From the NCBI RefSeq assembly GCF_010747415.1, contig NZ_JAAGNZ010000001.1:3410001-3474000 (forward strand): a stretch of 64,000 nt of DNA, read 5' to 3'. The position numbers and the translations under genes were made by a program. Below, piece by piece: positions 9,028 through 16,966 of the stretch. Source of the stretch: Spirosoma agri (GTDB lineage Bacteria; Bacteroidota; Bacteroidia; Cytophagales; Spirosomataceae). The notes below the pieces were generated by a model. That model was not told the DNA's origin and searched no databases. It saw nothing but the letters and a program-made list of their open reading frames with translations. Positions within the stretch are counted from its first letter, which is position 1, and each line of letters starts with the position of its first letter.

Positions 9028-9068
9028 TCCCCAAAGAGGCTACCCTTTTGCGATAGCCTCTTTGGGGA
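9028..9068 (-). terminator. Hairpin terminator of NmrA paralog 2
   Basis: Perfect 15-bp inverted repeat, arms 9028-9042 and 9054-9068, loop of 11 nt. It lies 9 bp past the stop of the minus-strand gene ending at 9078. The following U-run is weak. Confidence 0.7.
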
Positions 9069-9077
9069 GATGCAACA

Positions 9078-9977
9078 CTACCTTTTAAAAACCGCAGCAA
9101 AGTCCTGCGCAAAATCCTCTATTTTCACCTTGCCCGTAACTACTGGCTGATGCAGGTCATACGCTTCACGCAGGGTACCGTTGTGAATACTCGATCCCAG
9201 TTCAACAAGGTTAGTCACAAGCGAAGCTGGCATTCCACTCGATGTTAGCGCGTCTTTCGTTTGCGATTCACTAACGGTTACCCAGGTCAAATCCGGCTTG
9301 CCAATGGCCTCACCCAAAACACGAGCGACTTCGCTGGCGGTACGATCATCACTTACCACATAGCGAATGGTTGACCTCGTACGCGCGGCCGACGACCCGG
9401 ATGTTTCCAGTTCTTCGACTGCCACGGCAGCAATATCGCTCGGAGCCACCATGATCAATTTGTCATCGCCACCATAAATGGCCCCCATGATGCCTTGCTG
9501 GTTGATCATATCCACAAAGCTGTACAGATTGTAGTAGAAGTAAGCGGCCCGCAGGTGGGTAAGGTTCACGTCTGGCAACTCGTTCAGGGTGTTTTCGACA
9601 TGGTGTGACCCAAGGATAAACCCGGTCCCTTTGTCCAGATCCGCCCCGTAGCTGCTGAGGTGTACCACGCGCCTGACACCCGACTGCCGGATGGCCCGTG
9701 CGTAGTTCGTACCGATCTGGCGGTAATACGCTACCTGATCGGGCATGGCATAGTTTGGCGGCACCATGGCGAACACAGCGTCGGCCCCGGCAAACGTAGC
9801 GATCAGAAAACCAGCGTCTTCCAGTGATCCGATGGCCGCGGTGGCCCCCAGGGCTTCAATGGCCTCTCGTCGTTCCGGATTACTGCTGATGACCGTAACC
9901 GTATGCCCTTTCTGTACTAATTCCGCCGTCAGCGGTTGGCCGATGTGCCCTAACGAACCTGTTACGACGATGTTCAT
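9078..9977 (-). CDS. NmrA-like NAD(P)-binding oxidoreductase, paralog 2
   Basis: A 299-residue paralog of the protein at 6292, of equal length and opening almost identically (TGSLGHIGQPL, VISSNPERREAIEAL). It shares the Rossmann GxxGxxG motif and a C-terminal segment (YDLHQPVVTGKVKIEDFAQDF). Divergence is concentrated after residue 60: FAMVPPNYAMPDQ here against HAMVPPKNSVPDP. The nucleotide match in the first 150 bp is much higher than later, which suggests partial gene conversion after duplication. It is transcribed alone, from a promoter carrying the same two AraC-type half-sites. Probably a redox or quinone-linked reductase; substrate unknown. Confidence 0.88.
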   Translation of the reverse strand: MNIVVTGSLGHIGQPLTAELVQKGHTVTVISSNPERREAIEALGATAAIGSLEDAGFLIATFAGADAVFAMVPPNYAMPDQVAYYRQIGTNYARAIRQSGVRRVVHLSSYGADLDKGTGFILGSHHVENTLNELPDVNLTHLRAAYFYYNLYSFVDMINQQGIMGAIYGGDDKLIMVAPSDIAAVAVEELETSGSSAARTRSTIRYVVSDDRTASEVARVLGEAIGKPDLTWVTVSESQTKDALTSSGMPASLVTNLVELGSSIHNGTLREAYDLHQPVVTGKVKIEDFAQDFAAVFKR

Positions 9978-10002
9978 GTTGCTGTGTTTTTAGTTTGATG
10001 CA

Positions 10003-10010
10003 CAAAGGTC
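10003..10010 (-). promoter_or_regulatory. Putative -7 element of NmrA paralog 2
   Basis: On the minus strand GACCTTTG matches TAnnTTTG at 7 of 8 positions. The gap to the proximal CGGCTAC half-site is 21 nt, identical to the gap at the paralogous promoter (6243-6263). The start codon lies 25 nt downstream. Confidence 0.5.
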
Positions 10011-10031
10011 TGCCCGTCCGGACTCCTTCCC

Positions 10032-10059
10032 GTAGCCGAATCTTGGGTTGTTGTAGCCG
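10032..10059 (-). promoter_or_regulatory. Putative AraC-type operator, paralog 2
   Basis: Two CGGCTAC half-sites on the minus strand (10059-10053 and 10038-10032) start 21 bp apart. With the intervening bases they match the site at 6215-6242 at 25 of 29 positions. This conservation in non-coding DNA argues for a functional protein-binding site. Confidence 0.6.
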
Positions 10060-10245
10060 TTTCTTGACCAATGGCCAATGCCTGCCCGTTGAGCGACTGC
10101 CGGACGTCCGACGGTGAGCTGGGACCATCGTCTGTTATCGCTTTATTACGTCAACCTTGCTGACAGGAACCAACGGGTGCTCCGGGGAAGCGCCATAATC
10201 CGGTGATACCCGGCTATGGATTTGATGCTGCGTGGCGGTCCGCTT

Positions 10246-10656
10246 TTATTTCGGTTCTATCGGGGCTTTGTTCATTCGTCCCCAGGCTATAAAAGCCGCT
10301 ATACCGGCAAACACGACATTCGCCCCTATTTGTGCGACTTCTCCCCTGGCAATGTGAAAAATACTGGCGCAGACCATCAGTACAACGATACTGATCGCTG
10401 CGACGGGTGTCAGTTTCGGCTGAATGCGCAGGAATGAAGGCAGAACCAACCCAAGTGCACCCAGCAAGTCGATCAGTCCGGTAACCCTCACCCATGCTTC
10501 AGGGATCTGACCGGCCCAGGGCCACATGGCGGCTAACGTGGCCGTAGGCTGAAACAACTTCATTAGGGCGGCCCAGCCAAAGGTCAATGCCAGCACCAGT
10601 TGTGCTACCCAAAGGAGAATGTGTATTGTTTTCGACGGCTTTAGTTGATGGGCCAT
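10246..10656 (-). CDS. DoxX-family membrane protein
   Basis: A 136-residue protein with four hydrophobic helices: ILLWVAQLVLALTFGWAALMKLF, VTGLIDLLGALGLVLPSFL, LTPVAAISIVVLMVCASIFHI and NVVFAGIAAFIAWGR. This is the usual DoxX/DoxD layout, with GAL-G..LP in helix 2 and the typical FH.xRGE loop. DoxX proteins sit in the inner membrane and are linked to thiol or quinone redox balance. I chose ATG 10656 (MAHQLKPSKTIHILL) because the longer frame would run through the divergent promoter. It is divergent from an HxlR-type regulator 120 bp away, a common pairing that suggests HxlR controls it. Confidence 0.8.
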   Translation of the reverse strand: MAHQLKPSKTIHILLWVAQLVLALTFGWAALMKLFQPTATLAAMWPWAGQIPEAWVRVTGLIDLLGALGLVLPSFLRIQPKLTPVAAISIVVLMVCASIFHIARGEVAQIGANVVFAGIAAFIAWGRMNKAPIEPK

Positions 10657-10668
10657 GATGCGCTGTTT

Positions 10669-10699
10669 TTTCGTAGTAGCGCGAAAATAGCTATGTTTG
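10669..10699 (+). promoter_or_regulatory. Putative promoter of HxlR gene with inverted repeat
   Basis: TATGTTTG at 10692-10699 matches the Bacteroidota -7 consensus at all fixed positions, and TTTC at 10669-10672 lies 19 nt upstream as a -33 element. The -7 is framed by ATAGC (10687-10691) and GCTAT (10699-10703), a 5-bp inverted repeat placed where a bound dimer would block transcription. This also rules out in-frame ATGs before about 10706. Confidence 0.45.
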
Positions 10700-10776
10700 C
10701 TATCGACTGGCCGGTACTTCCCCACTGGATAGTGCTTTCCAATCGGGTAGTATCGGTCCCTTTGTCCCAGAAACTC

Positions 10777-11115
10777 ATGTTGACCACAGGTGGATGTCCC
10801 AAAACGGCTCTTTCGATTAAAGATGCGTTGGAAGCGCTGGAAGGTCGTTGGAAGCTGCTCATATTATTTGCCTTATCAACGGGAAACAAGCGGTTCAACC
10901 AACTGGCGAAAGAGGTTACCGGCATCACCGACAAAACGCTGTCCAAGGAGCTAAAAAGCCTGGAAGCGAATAAGCTGATCCAACGAACTGTTCACGCTAC
11001 CTTTCCTCCGACCGTTGACTATTCCATTACGGCCCACGGGATGTCGCTGGAGAATGTTATGGAAGCGCTTCATTACTGGGGGTTGGCCCATCGTCAAGAG
11101 ATCATTGGCAAGTAA
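10777..11115 (+). CDS. HxlR-family winged-helix regulator
   Basis: A 112-residue DNA-binding protein. The HxlR pattern is clear: an N-terminal Cys (GGCPKTALSI), LEGRWKLLILFAL, the recognition helix region GITDKTLSKELKSLEANKLIQRTV, and VDYSITAHGMSLENVMEALHYWG. HxlR proteins with a Cys near the N-terminus (HypR, QorR types) sense electrophiles, quinones or hypochlorite by thiol modification; the Cys here makes that possible but does not prove it. The start at 10777 is preferred because the frame upstream runs back through the likely promoter. Divergent neighbour is a DoxX gene, its probable target. Confidence 0.86.
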   Translation: MLTTGGCPKTALSIKDALEALEGRWKLLILFALSTGNKRFNQLAKEVTGITDKTLSKELKSLEANKLIQRTVHATFPPTVDYSITAHGMSLENVMEALHYWGLAHRQEIIGK

Positions 11116-11239
11116 TCACGCACCCCATACTAGTATTTCGTTGTATAGGGGCCGATGTCCCAAACTAGCTGCACCCGTCGTTGACTGGACGGCTATCGTT
11201 AAGTAGAGATCCAACAAACCAGACCAGTCACCTTATTCT

Positions 11240-12466
11240 ATGATCGCTACTCCATCGAAAACCAGCACAGTCGATCTGTCGTTGAAACGGGTTTTTTCCA
11301 TCGACGTTTTTCGGGCGCTGACCATGTTGACGATGATTTTCGTGAACGACTTCTGGACGCTGTCGGGTATTCCCGGCTGGCTCGAACACGCGCACGGTGA
11401 TCAGGATTTTCTGGGTTTTTCGGATGTTGTTTTTCCCTGTTTTCTGTTCATTGTGGGCATGTCGATTCCCTTTGCCATTCGGCAGCGGCTCGACAAAGGC
11501 GATTCGTATGCCCAGATCAGCAGACACGTCATTCTCCGGTCGATTGCCTTGCTGGTGATGGGCGTTTTTACGGTCAACACCCCAGACCTGAATGCCAAAG
11601 CGACCGGCATGCGTACCGAATGGTTTCAGATACTGATGGTCCTGGGCTTTTTCCTGATCTGGAACCAATATCCCAGACGAGAAGGATCGACAAAAACGAT
11701 TGTCACGGCTTTACAAGGGCTGGGTGTCGCGCTAGTCGTGTTTCTGGCCGTTCGTTTTCGGGGCGGCACCGACGATAAACTGACAACGATGACCCCGCAA
11801 TGGTGGGGCATTCTGGGCCTGATCGGCTGGACGTACCTCACCTGTGCCCTGCTGTATTTGTTTGCTCACAAGCGACCGGTGCTGATCGTCGGTCTGTGGC
11901 TGTTTTTTACGATTCTCTGCATCGCGGGTCATGCCGGCTGGTTACGTTCCGTATGGTCCGACGGTCCCAACGACTGGGTGCTTGGCAATGGTGCGTTTGC
12001 CTCTTTTTCCTTCGCAGGCATACTGGCTACGCGTTTACTGACGCGCTTCTACGCCACCGGAAAACAACAACAGATACTACTCCTTTTTGTCGGCATTGGG
12101 CTGCTGTTGCTGGTTGCAGGATTCCTGTCCAGACACTTTTTTATCATCTCAAAAATTCAGGCGACACCCACCTGGATTTTTCTCTGTTGCGGCATCGCGT
12201 TTTGCCTCTACGCCGGCATTTACTGGCTCGTTGACCTGAAGGGGAAAGCACACTGGTTCGACTTCATAAAACCCGCCGGAACCAGCACCCTGACCTGTTA
12301 TCTGATTCCCTATGTTTATTACAGCGTAGCCAATTTGTCGGGGCTTTCGCTGCCCCATTCGCTCACGGTTGGGACAGTTGGGTTGCTCAAATCGTTCGTA
12401 TTTGCGCTCGTGGTCATTGCGATAACGGCGGTTTTAGGCCGGTTGACAATAAAGCTTAAACTGTAG
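11240..12466 (+). CDS. DUF5009 / HGSNAT-like multispanning membrane protein
   Basis: A 408-residue inner-membrane protein with about 10-11 hydrophobic helices. It opens with RVFSIDVFRALTMLTMIFVNDFW, followed by GFSDVVFPCFLFIVGMSIPFAI, which is the conserved start of the DUF5009/YeiB-like/heparan-alpha-glucosaminide N-acetyltransferase group. Members are thought to move acyl groups across the membrane onto sugars. The conserved Asp of SIDVFR and the LF.VGMS motif are intact. It could therefore acetylate an envelope or imported sugar, but no sugar-processing gene is adjacent. It is a single gene, 45 bp ahead of a lipocalin-like gene. Confidence 0.8.
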   Translation: MIATPSKTSTVDLSLKRVFSIDVFRALTMLTMIFVNDFWTLSGIPGWLEHAHGDQDFLGFSDVVFPCFLFIVGMSIPFAIRQRLDKGDSYAQISRHVILRSIALLVMGVFTVNTPDLNAKATGMRTEWFQILMVLGFFLIWNQYPRREGSTKTIVTALQGLGVALVVFLAVRFRGGTDDKLTTMTPQWWGILGLIGWTYLTCALLYLFAHKRPVLIVGLWLFFTILCIAGHAGWLRSVWSDGPNDWVLGNGAFASFSFAGILATRLLTRFYATGKQQQILLLFVGIGLLLLVAGFLSRHFFIISKIQATPTWIFLCCGIAFCLYAGIYWLVDLKGKAHWFDFIKPAGTSTLTCYLIPYVYYSVANLSGLSLPHSLTVGTVGLLKSFVFALVVIAITAVLGRLTIKLKL

Positions 12467-12511
12467 TACGACGGGCCCAAGTTCATTTTTGCGTATCACT
12501 TATCACTGCCG

Positions 12512-12982
12512 ATGAAACCCCTCATACAAGCACTTGTTGGAACCTGGTTTATTTGTAGCACAAACTTTCCAATGTGGCTGAAAGGCGATAAAACCAGTCC
12601 CACGTTTACGTACTCGATTACCGATAAAAAAGGCGACACGACCGTGCTGCTGGATGAGGTCAAATACCAGCAAAAAGGCGGACACAAAACGCTTACTGGC
12701 TTCGATTACCAGGACCAGGCCGATTCTTCCGCCTTCGTCTGGCGGGGCAAAGGACTACTGAGTCTGGTCCGGAGCAAATGGCGTGTTCTACTGCGTGATC
12801 CCGATGGACAGTGGGCGGTCGTTCAGTTTTCGAAAACGCTATTTACGCCCGCTGGTGTCGATATCATCAGTCGGACACCGCAGCTCCCGGATAAGACGCT
12901 CAATCACATAAAGTCGCTGATCGCTAATGATCCGCAAGCCGCCAAATACCTAATCGATATGAAAGACCTACCCGTTCAGTAA
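12512..12982 (+). CDS. Lipocalin-like protein of unknown function
   Basis: A 156-residue protein without a clear signal peptide. It begins ALVGTWFICSTNFPMWLKG, which resembles the G-x-W motif of lipocalins and lipocalin-like bacterial proteins, and continues with alternating polar/hydrophobic strands (TFTYSITDKKGDTTVLLDEVKYQQ, KWRVLLRDPDGQWAVVQFSK) that fit a small beta-barrel. No catalytic motif is visible. It probably follows the DUF5009 gene in the same transcript. The fold call is tentative; a small-ligand carrier is a guess from fold only. Confidence 0.5.
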   Translation: MKPLIQALVGTWFICSTNFPMWLKGDKTSPTFTYSITDKKGDTTVLLDEVKYQQKGGHKTLTGFDYQDQADSSAFVWRGKGLLSLVRSKWRVLLRDPDGQWAVVQFSKTLFTPAGVDIISRTPQLPDKTLNHIKSLIANDPQAAKYLIDMKDLPVQ

Positions 12983-13023
12983 GCTCGATTCTATTCAACT
13001 GTTTGCTGGCAAAAACGGGTTGA

Positions 13024-13938
13024 TTAGCCCTGCGTTACGAACTGGTAGATCCACGCCGAGACGGTTGCATATGCGTTAATGACCGCCTTGTCATCGGTAA
13101 TGTCTTTTGATAGCAAGACCAGCACGTACCGCCGACCATCGGGCAACATGACTAGGCCCGAATCGTGCCGAACGCCGTTGATCGACCCGGTTTTGTGGGC
13201 CACCTTCACCGCCTTGGGCAGCTTAGCGGGAATCGCATCGTTGAACTTTTGGTCCAGCAGCGTAGCGATCATGGCCTTCGAAGCTTCGGCATTGACGGCC
13301 TGGCCGGTGGCGATCTTGTCAAAAATCACCATCAGATCATAGGCCGTAGTCGAGTTGTTGAGTCCCTTGGCGAAGGCTTTGGTATCCTCGACGCCCCGTC
13401 GCACCTGAATGTCACTGGCCCCCAAATCACGCATGGTCTGCACGACGTTCGGGGCACCTACGCGCTCGATGACCAGATTAGTAGCCAGGTTGCTGCTGAC
13501 GGTGATCATGTCGTAGACCAAAGAGGCTAGGGTCCGTTTGGAACCTACCTGTTTGTATGTCGTTGAGTCACTGTCCGATGTGGCCGGTAACGTATACGGA
13601 CTACCATCCACGATGCTGTTGAACTCGGTCTTGATCAGGATTGAATCGGTAAGCGCCAACTTGCCCTGCGCCTGCTGGTTGTAGACCTCGATCATAACCG
13701 GCGTTTTCATGGTACTGGCCGCATGAAAGACCTCCCGCTCCCGAATCAGCAGTTCATTTCCGGTGGTCAGGTCTTTGAAGGCGACGGCAAAAACGCCCGT
13801 TTGTTGGTTCAGCTCCCGGTCAATGCGCTGGCGTAACGCGGGCAGGGTCGTGCGCGACTGACCAGCAACGACTAGCCAGGTAGCCGAATAACAGACCAGG
13901 GCAGTAATCAGACAGATGGCTTTACGGTTTAGATGCAT
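13024..13938 (-). CDS. Class A beta-lactamase-like serine hydrolase 1
   Basis: A 304-residue exported protein (signal peptide about residues 1-27). It shows the SxxK motif S75-TMK78, an SDN-type motif as SSN (148-150), Glu184 in a short omega-like loop (RRGVEDTKAF), and the KTG motif H248-KTG251. Length and motif order fit class A beta-lactamases, which open beta-lactam rings through an acyl-serine. The SSN variant is common in chromosomal relatives. A real resistance activity cannot be read from sequence; a peptidoglycan-related hydrolase is the alternative. It is divergent from the PLP enzyme gene across a 365-bp region. Confidence 0.82.
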   Translation of the reverse strand: MHLNRKAICLITALVCYSATWLVVAGQSRTTLPALRQRIDRELNQQTGVFAVAFKDLTTGNELLIREREVFHAASTMKTPVMIEVYNQQAQGKLALTDSILIKTEFNSIVDGSPYTLPATSDSDSTTYKQVGSKRTLASLVYDMITVSSNLATNLVIERVGAPNVVQTMRDLGASDIQVRRGVEDTKAFAKGLNNSTTAYDLMVIFDKIATGQAVNAEASKAMIATLLDQKFNDAIPAKLPKAVKVAHKTGSINGVRHDSGLVMLPDGRRYVLVLLSKDITDDKAVINAYATVSAWIYQFVTQG

Positions 13939-14303
13939 TGTCGTTCAGGGTGTATATGTGGTCGTAATGTAGCCGTAATAAACACCAAAATTTGGTTGGC
14001 TAAACGCATTTTGTCAACGCACCCCTTGGATTTAAGGGCAGCATAACCGATCTGGCTCGGCCAACTTAATCACGCCGAGCGCGTAAAATCAGGGTATACC
14101 GCCTTCTCTTTTTGCGTATTATTACCTCCGGCTCATTGCCTACCATCAAGTTGACGCAGAAAATTACCTGTTCAGTCGTTTCTGCCAATTAAATGTCGGC
14201 TTAGTACAACTACATACGGTTCGCTATCACGATAGCGGTCGTATGCACGGTTTCAGCAGCGAACGCAACCTAAAAAGTACCACCTGTCAACCAATCGTTT
14301 ACT
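13939..14303. other. Divergent intergenic region (beta-lactamase / PLP enzyme)
   Basis: These 365 bp separate two divergently transcribed genes and must hold both promoters. I find no good TAnnTTTG element and no coding frame. The only structure is the hairpin at 14213-14245, described separately. I see no SAM riboswitch motif, which I looked for because of the sulfur-metabolism gene downstream. Confidence 0.5.
14213..14245. promoter_or_regulatory. Two-step palindrome upstream of PLP enzyme gene
   Basis: Nested inverted repeats: outer arms CATACG/CGTATG and inner arms CGCTATC (14222-14228) and GATAGCG (14231-14237), with a 2-nt centre. It lies 58 bp before ATG 14304. It could be an operator for a dimeric repressor or an mRNA hairpin. 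Confidence 0.45.
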
Positions 14304-15485
14304 ATGGATTTTTCGAAGTACCAGAAAAGTACCGCGTCTGTATGGGCCGGTGAAACCGAACCGACTGCCGACGGGGCTGTTACAACACCAATTGTGCGCA
14401 GCGTAGCGTTTGCCTATACCGATCTCGATGAATGGCATAATGTAGCAACCGGTAAGGCCGACGGCTACATTTACAGCCGGAACACGAATCCCACCGTCCA
14501 TGTGCTCGAAGAAAAAGTCCGGATTCTGGAAGGGGCCGAAGCGGCCACGTCTTTTGCTACCGGGATGGGGGCCATCAGCAACACGCTGTTCGCGCTGTTG
14601 GGACCGGGCAAACGGGTTGTTTCGCTCAATGACACCTACGGCGGCACCAGCCGGCTCTTCCTCGATTTTCTACCCCGTTATCAGGTCAACGTTACCCTCT
14701 GCGACACGACCGATTTTGACCGGCTCGAAACCGAAATAGCCGCCGGTTGTGACGTTCTTTACCTGGAAACACCGACAAATCCGACCCTGAAAATCGTCGA
14801 TATAAAGCGGTTAGCGGCTGCGGCCAAAAACGCGGGCGCGATCACCGTTGTTGACAACACATTTGCTACGCCGATTAACCAAAATCCGCTGGCGTTGGGT
14901 GCCGATCTGGTGCTTCACAGCGCGACCAAGTTCCTCGGCGGCCATTCTGACGCGATGGGCGGTGTCTTGTGTGGCGCGAAGAAACTGGTGGAGAAGGTAT
15001 TCCAGTTTCGGGAAATCAACGGAGCGAGTTTACAGGCCGACCCGGCGTATCTGATTGCCCGGGGAATGAAAACGCTGGAACTCCGCATCGACCGTCAGAA
15101 CGCATCGGCGCTGACCATTGCCAGGTATCTGAAAGCGCACCCTAAAGTCAGCGACGTTTTTTATCCGGGTCTGGACACCCACCCCGGCCACGCCATTGCC
15201 AAAGCGCAGATGACCGGATTTGGTGGAATCTTAAGTTTTTCGCTGAACGGTGGCTACGAGGCCGTGAAGAAATTTCTGCCGACCCTTCAGTTCGTGCACT
15301 TGGCTGCCAGTCTCGGCTCCGTGAGTACCCTGGCTGGCCCACCGAGAACGACCAGTCATGTCGAACTAACGGAAGACCAACGCAGACAATTGGGTATTCC
15401 CGAAAGCCTGATCCGGTATTCGGTTGGTATCGAAAATGTTGACGACTTACTCACTGATCTGGATACGGCACTAGCCTCCCTATAA
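14304..15485 (+). CDS. Cystathionine gamma-synthase/lyase-family PLP enzyme
   Basis: A 393-residue cytosolic enzyme of the Cys/Met metabolism PLP family. Seen: YSR (57-59) and Tyr112 (NDTYGGTSRLF), both of which bind phosphate or substrate; Asp184 (VVDNTFATP), which holds the pyridine nitrogen; and the Schiff-base Lys209 (HSATKFLGGHSD). The C-terminal SLGSVSTLAGPP segment is typical. Motifs cannot separate gamma-synthase, gamma-lyase or O-acetylhomoserine sulfhydrylase. It is followed 18 bp later by an exported M20 amidohydrolase, which suggests an operon that frees and then processes a sulfur amino acid conjugate. Confidence 0.9.
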   Translation: MDFSKYQKSTASVWAGETEPTADGAVTTPIVRSVAFAYTDLDEWHNVATGKADGYIYSRNTNPTVHVLEEKVRILEGAEAATSFATGMGAISNTLFALLGPGKRVVSLNDTYGGTSRLFLDFLPRYQVNVTLCDTTDFDRLETEIAAGCDVLYLETPTNPTLKIVDIKRLAAAAKNAGAITVVDNTFATPINQNPLALGADLVLHSATKFLGGHSDAMGGVLCGAKKLVEKVFQFREINGASLQADPAYLIARGMKTLELRIDRQNASALTIARYLKAHPKVSDVFYPGLDTHPGHAIAKAQMTGFGGILSFSLNGGYEAVKKFLPTLQFVHLAASLGSVSTLAGPPRTTSHVELTEDQRRQLGIPESLIRYSVGIENVDDLLTDLDTALASL

Positions 15486-15503
15486 CCCAACCCACCGTCG
15501 CCC

Positions 15504-16847
15504 ATGTATCAGCGTCCTACGTCACTCGCTGGCCATTTGCTGGCAATATTACTTCTTCCGGTCAGCTGTTTAGCCCAAGCACCACAAACCCGTACCGCAA
15601 GTGCAATGACCCTGCTGGTGCGCATGGATACAATCGCCGATGGACTAACGGCGAAAGTTATCGGCTGGCGACGCGCTATTCACCAGCATCCCGAGTTGGG
15701 TAACCGGGAGGTCAACACGGCGGCTAAAATAGCGACTCACTTACAGGCGTTGGGCATTACCGTGCAAACGGGGGTCGGTAAAACGGGGGTGGTGGGCCTG
15801 CTCAAAGGGGGCAAACCCGGTGGCCCGGTTGTCGCCTTACGAGCCGATATGGATGCGTTGCCGATCATAGAACGGACAGAGTCGCCCTTTAAGTCGACGG
15901 TGACGGCGGAGTACAATGGTAAACCTACGGGCGTTATGCATGCCTGTGGTCATGATGCGCACGTAGCCATGCTGATGGGTGCCGCCGAAGTGCTGGCATC
16001 GGTTCGAAATGAGTTACGGGGTACGGTAAAATTCATCTTCCAGCCGTGTGAGGAAGGGCCGCCAACGGGTGAAGAAGGGGGTGCCAAACTGATGGTTAAA
16101 GAAGGCATACTCGATAATCCAAAAGTAGATGTCATTTTCGGCCAGCATATATCGTCCGGCACCAACGTTGGCACCTTCAGCTACCGACCGGGCAGCGTTA
16201 GCGCCGAAAATGACATCTTTCGCATTACGATTCATGGCAGGCAAAGTCACGGCGCGGCTCCCTGGTCGGGGATCGATCCGATTGTCACCGGGGCACAAAT
16301 CGTCATGGGACTGCAAACGATCGTGAGCCGGAATCTGCCACTCACCGACCAGGCTGCTGTGCTGACGATAGGAGCTTTTCACGCTGGTAACCGCGAAAAT
16401 ATTATTCCCGAAGAAGCCACGATGATTGGCACCATCCGCACCCTGGACACAACCATGCGGAACACCATGCACCGACGCATCAGGGAGGTGGTCACGGCCA
16501 TTGCCACGAGTGCCGGGGCCACGGCCGACGTGTCGATTAGCATGGAAGATGCCATGCTGGTCAACAACAAAGACCTGACCGCGAAGATGATTCCTACGCT
16601 ACAGGACCTAGCGGGCCTGTCTAACGTGGTTCTCGTGCCGTCGGGTATGGGATCTGAAGATTTCGCTTATTTCGCCCAGCAGGTTCCCGGCTTCTTCTTC
16701 AGCACCGGGGCCCGGCCAAAAGACAAAAAACCAAGTCAGGTGGCGCACCACAGCCCTGATTTTCAGATTGACGAAAGCAGCTTCGGATTGGGCGTCAAGG
16801 CCCTTTGCCATCTGACGGTAGATTACATGGAGAAAACCGCCAAGTAA
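15504..16847 (+). CDS. Exported M20D amidohydrolase (hippurate/IAA-conjugate type)
   Basis: A 447-residue metallohydrolase with a signal peptide (residues 1-24, ending SCLAQ), so it works in the periplasm or outside. It has the M20D pattern: HQHPELGNRE (59-69), ALRADMDALPI, the metal-binding HACGHDAH with Cys148 and His150, FQPCEEGPPTGEEGG with the catalytic Glu pair, GQHISSG, and GSEDFAYFAQQVPG near the end. The family releases amino acids from N-acyl or N-aryl conjugates. Coupling to a PLP C-S lyase-type enzyme 18 bp upstream suggests use of N-acylated sulfur amino acids; this is inference. Confidence 0.88.
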   Translation: MYQRPTSLAGHLLAILLLPVSCLAQAPQTRTASAMTLLVRMDTIADGLTAKVIGWRRAIHQHPELGNREVNTAAKIATHLQALGITVQTGVGKTGVVGLLKGGKPGGPVVALRADMDALPIIERTESPFKSTVTAEYNGKPTGVMHACGHDAHVAMLMGAAEVLASVRNELRGTVKFIFQPCEEGPPTGEEGGAKLMVKEGILDNPKVDVIFGQHISSGTNVGTFSYRPGSVSAENDIFRITIHGRQSHGAAPWSGIDPIVTGAQIVMGLQTIVSRNLPLTDQAAVLTIGAFHAGNRENIIPEEATMIGTIRTLDTTMRNTMHRRIREVVTAIATSAGATADVSISMEDAMLVNNKDLTAKMIPTLQDLAGLSNVVLVPSGMGSEDFAYFAQQVPGFFFSTGARPKDKKPSQVAHHSPDFQIDESSFGLGVKALCHLTVDYMEKTAK

Positions 16848-16966
16848 CGTAGACCGCTGATCCGCATGGCCGCGCCTGGAACGGATGACCCGTTTGACTA
16901 CGTATTCTTTTGAACGGATAACCAGGTGGACTGGAAGTCCGCCTTACATTGACACCTCACTAACCA

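Noticed and set aside
13939-14303. Possible SAM riboswitch ahead of the PLP sulfur enzyme gene
   Set aside because: The only strong structure is the nested palindrome at 14213-14245; I cannot find the conserved P1/P3 cores of known SAM riboswitch classes.
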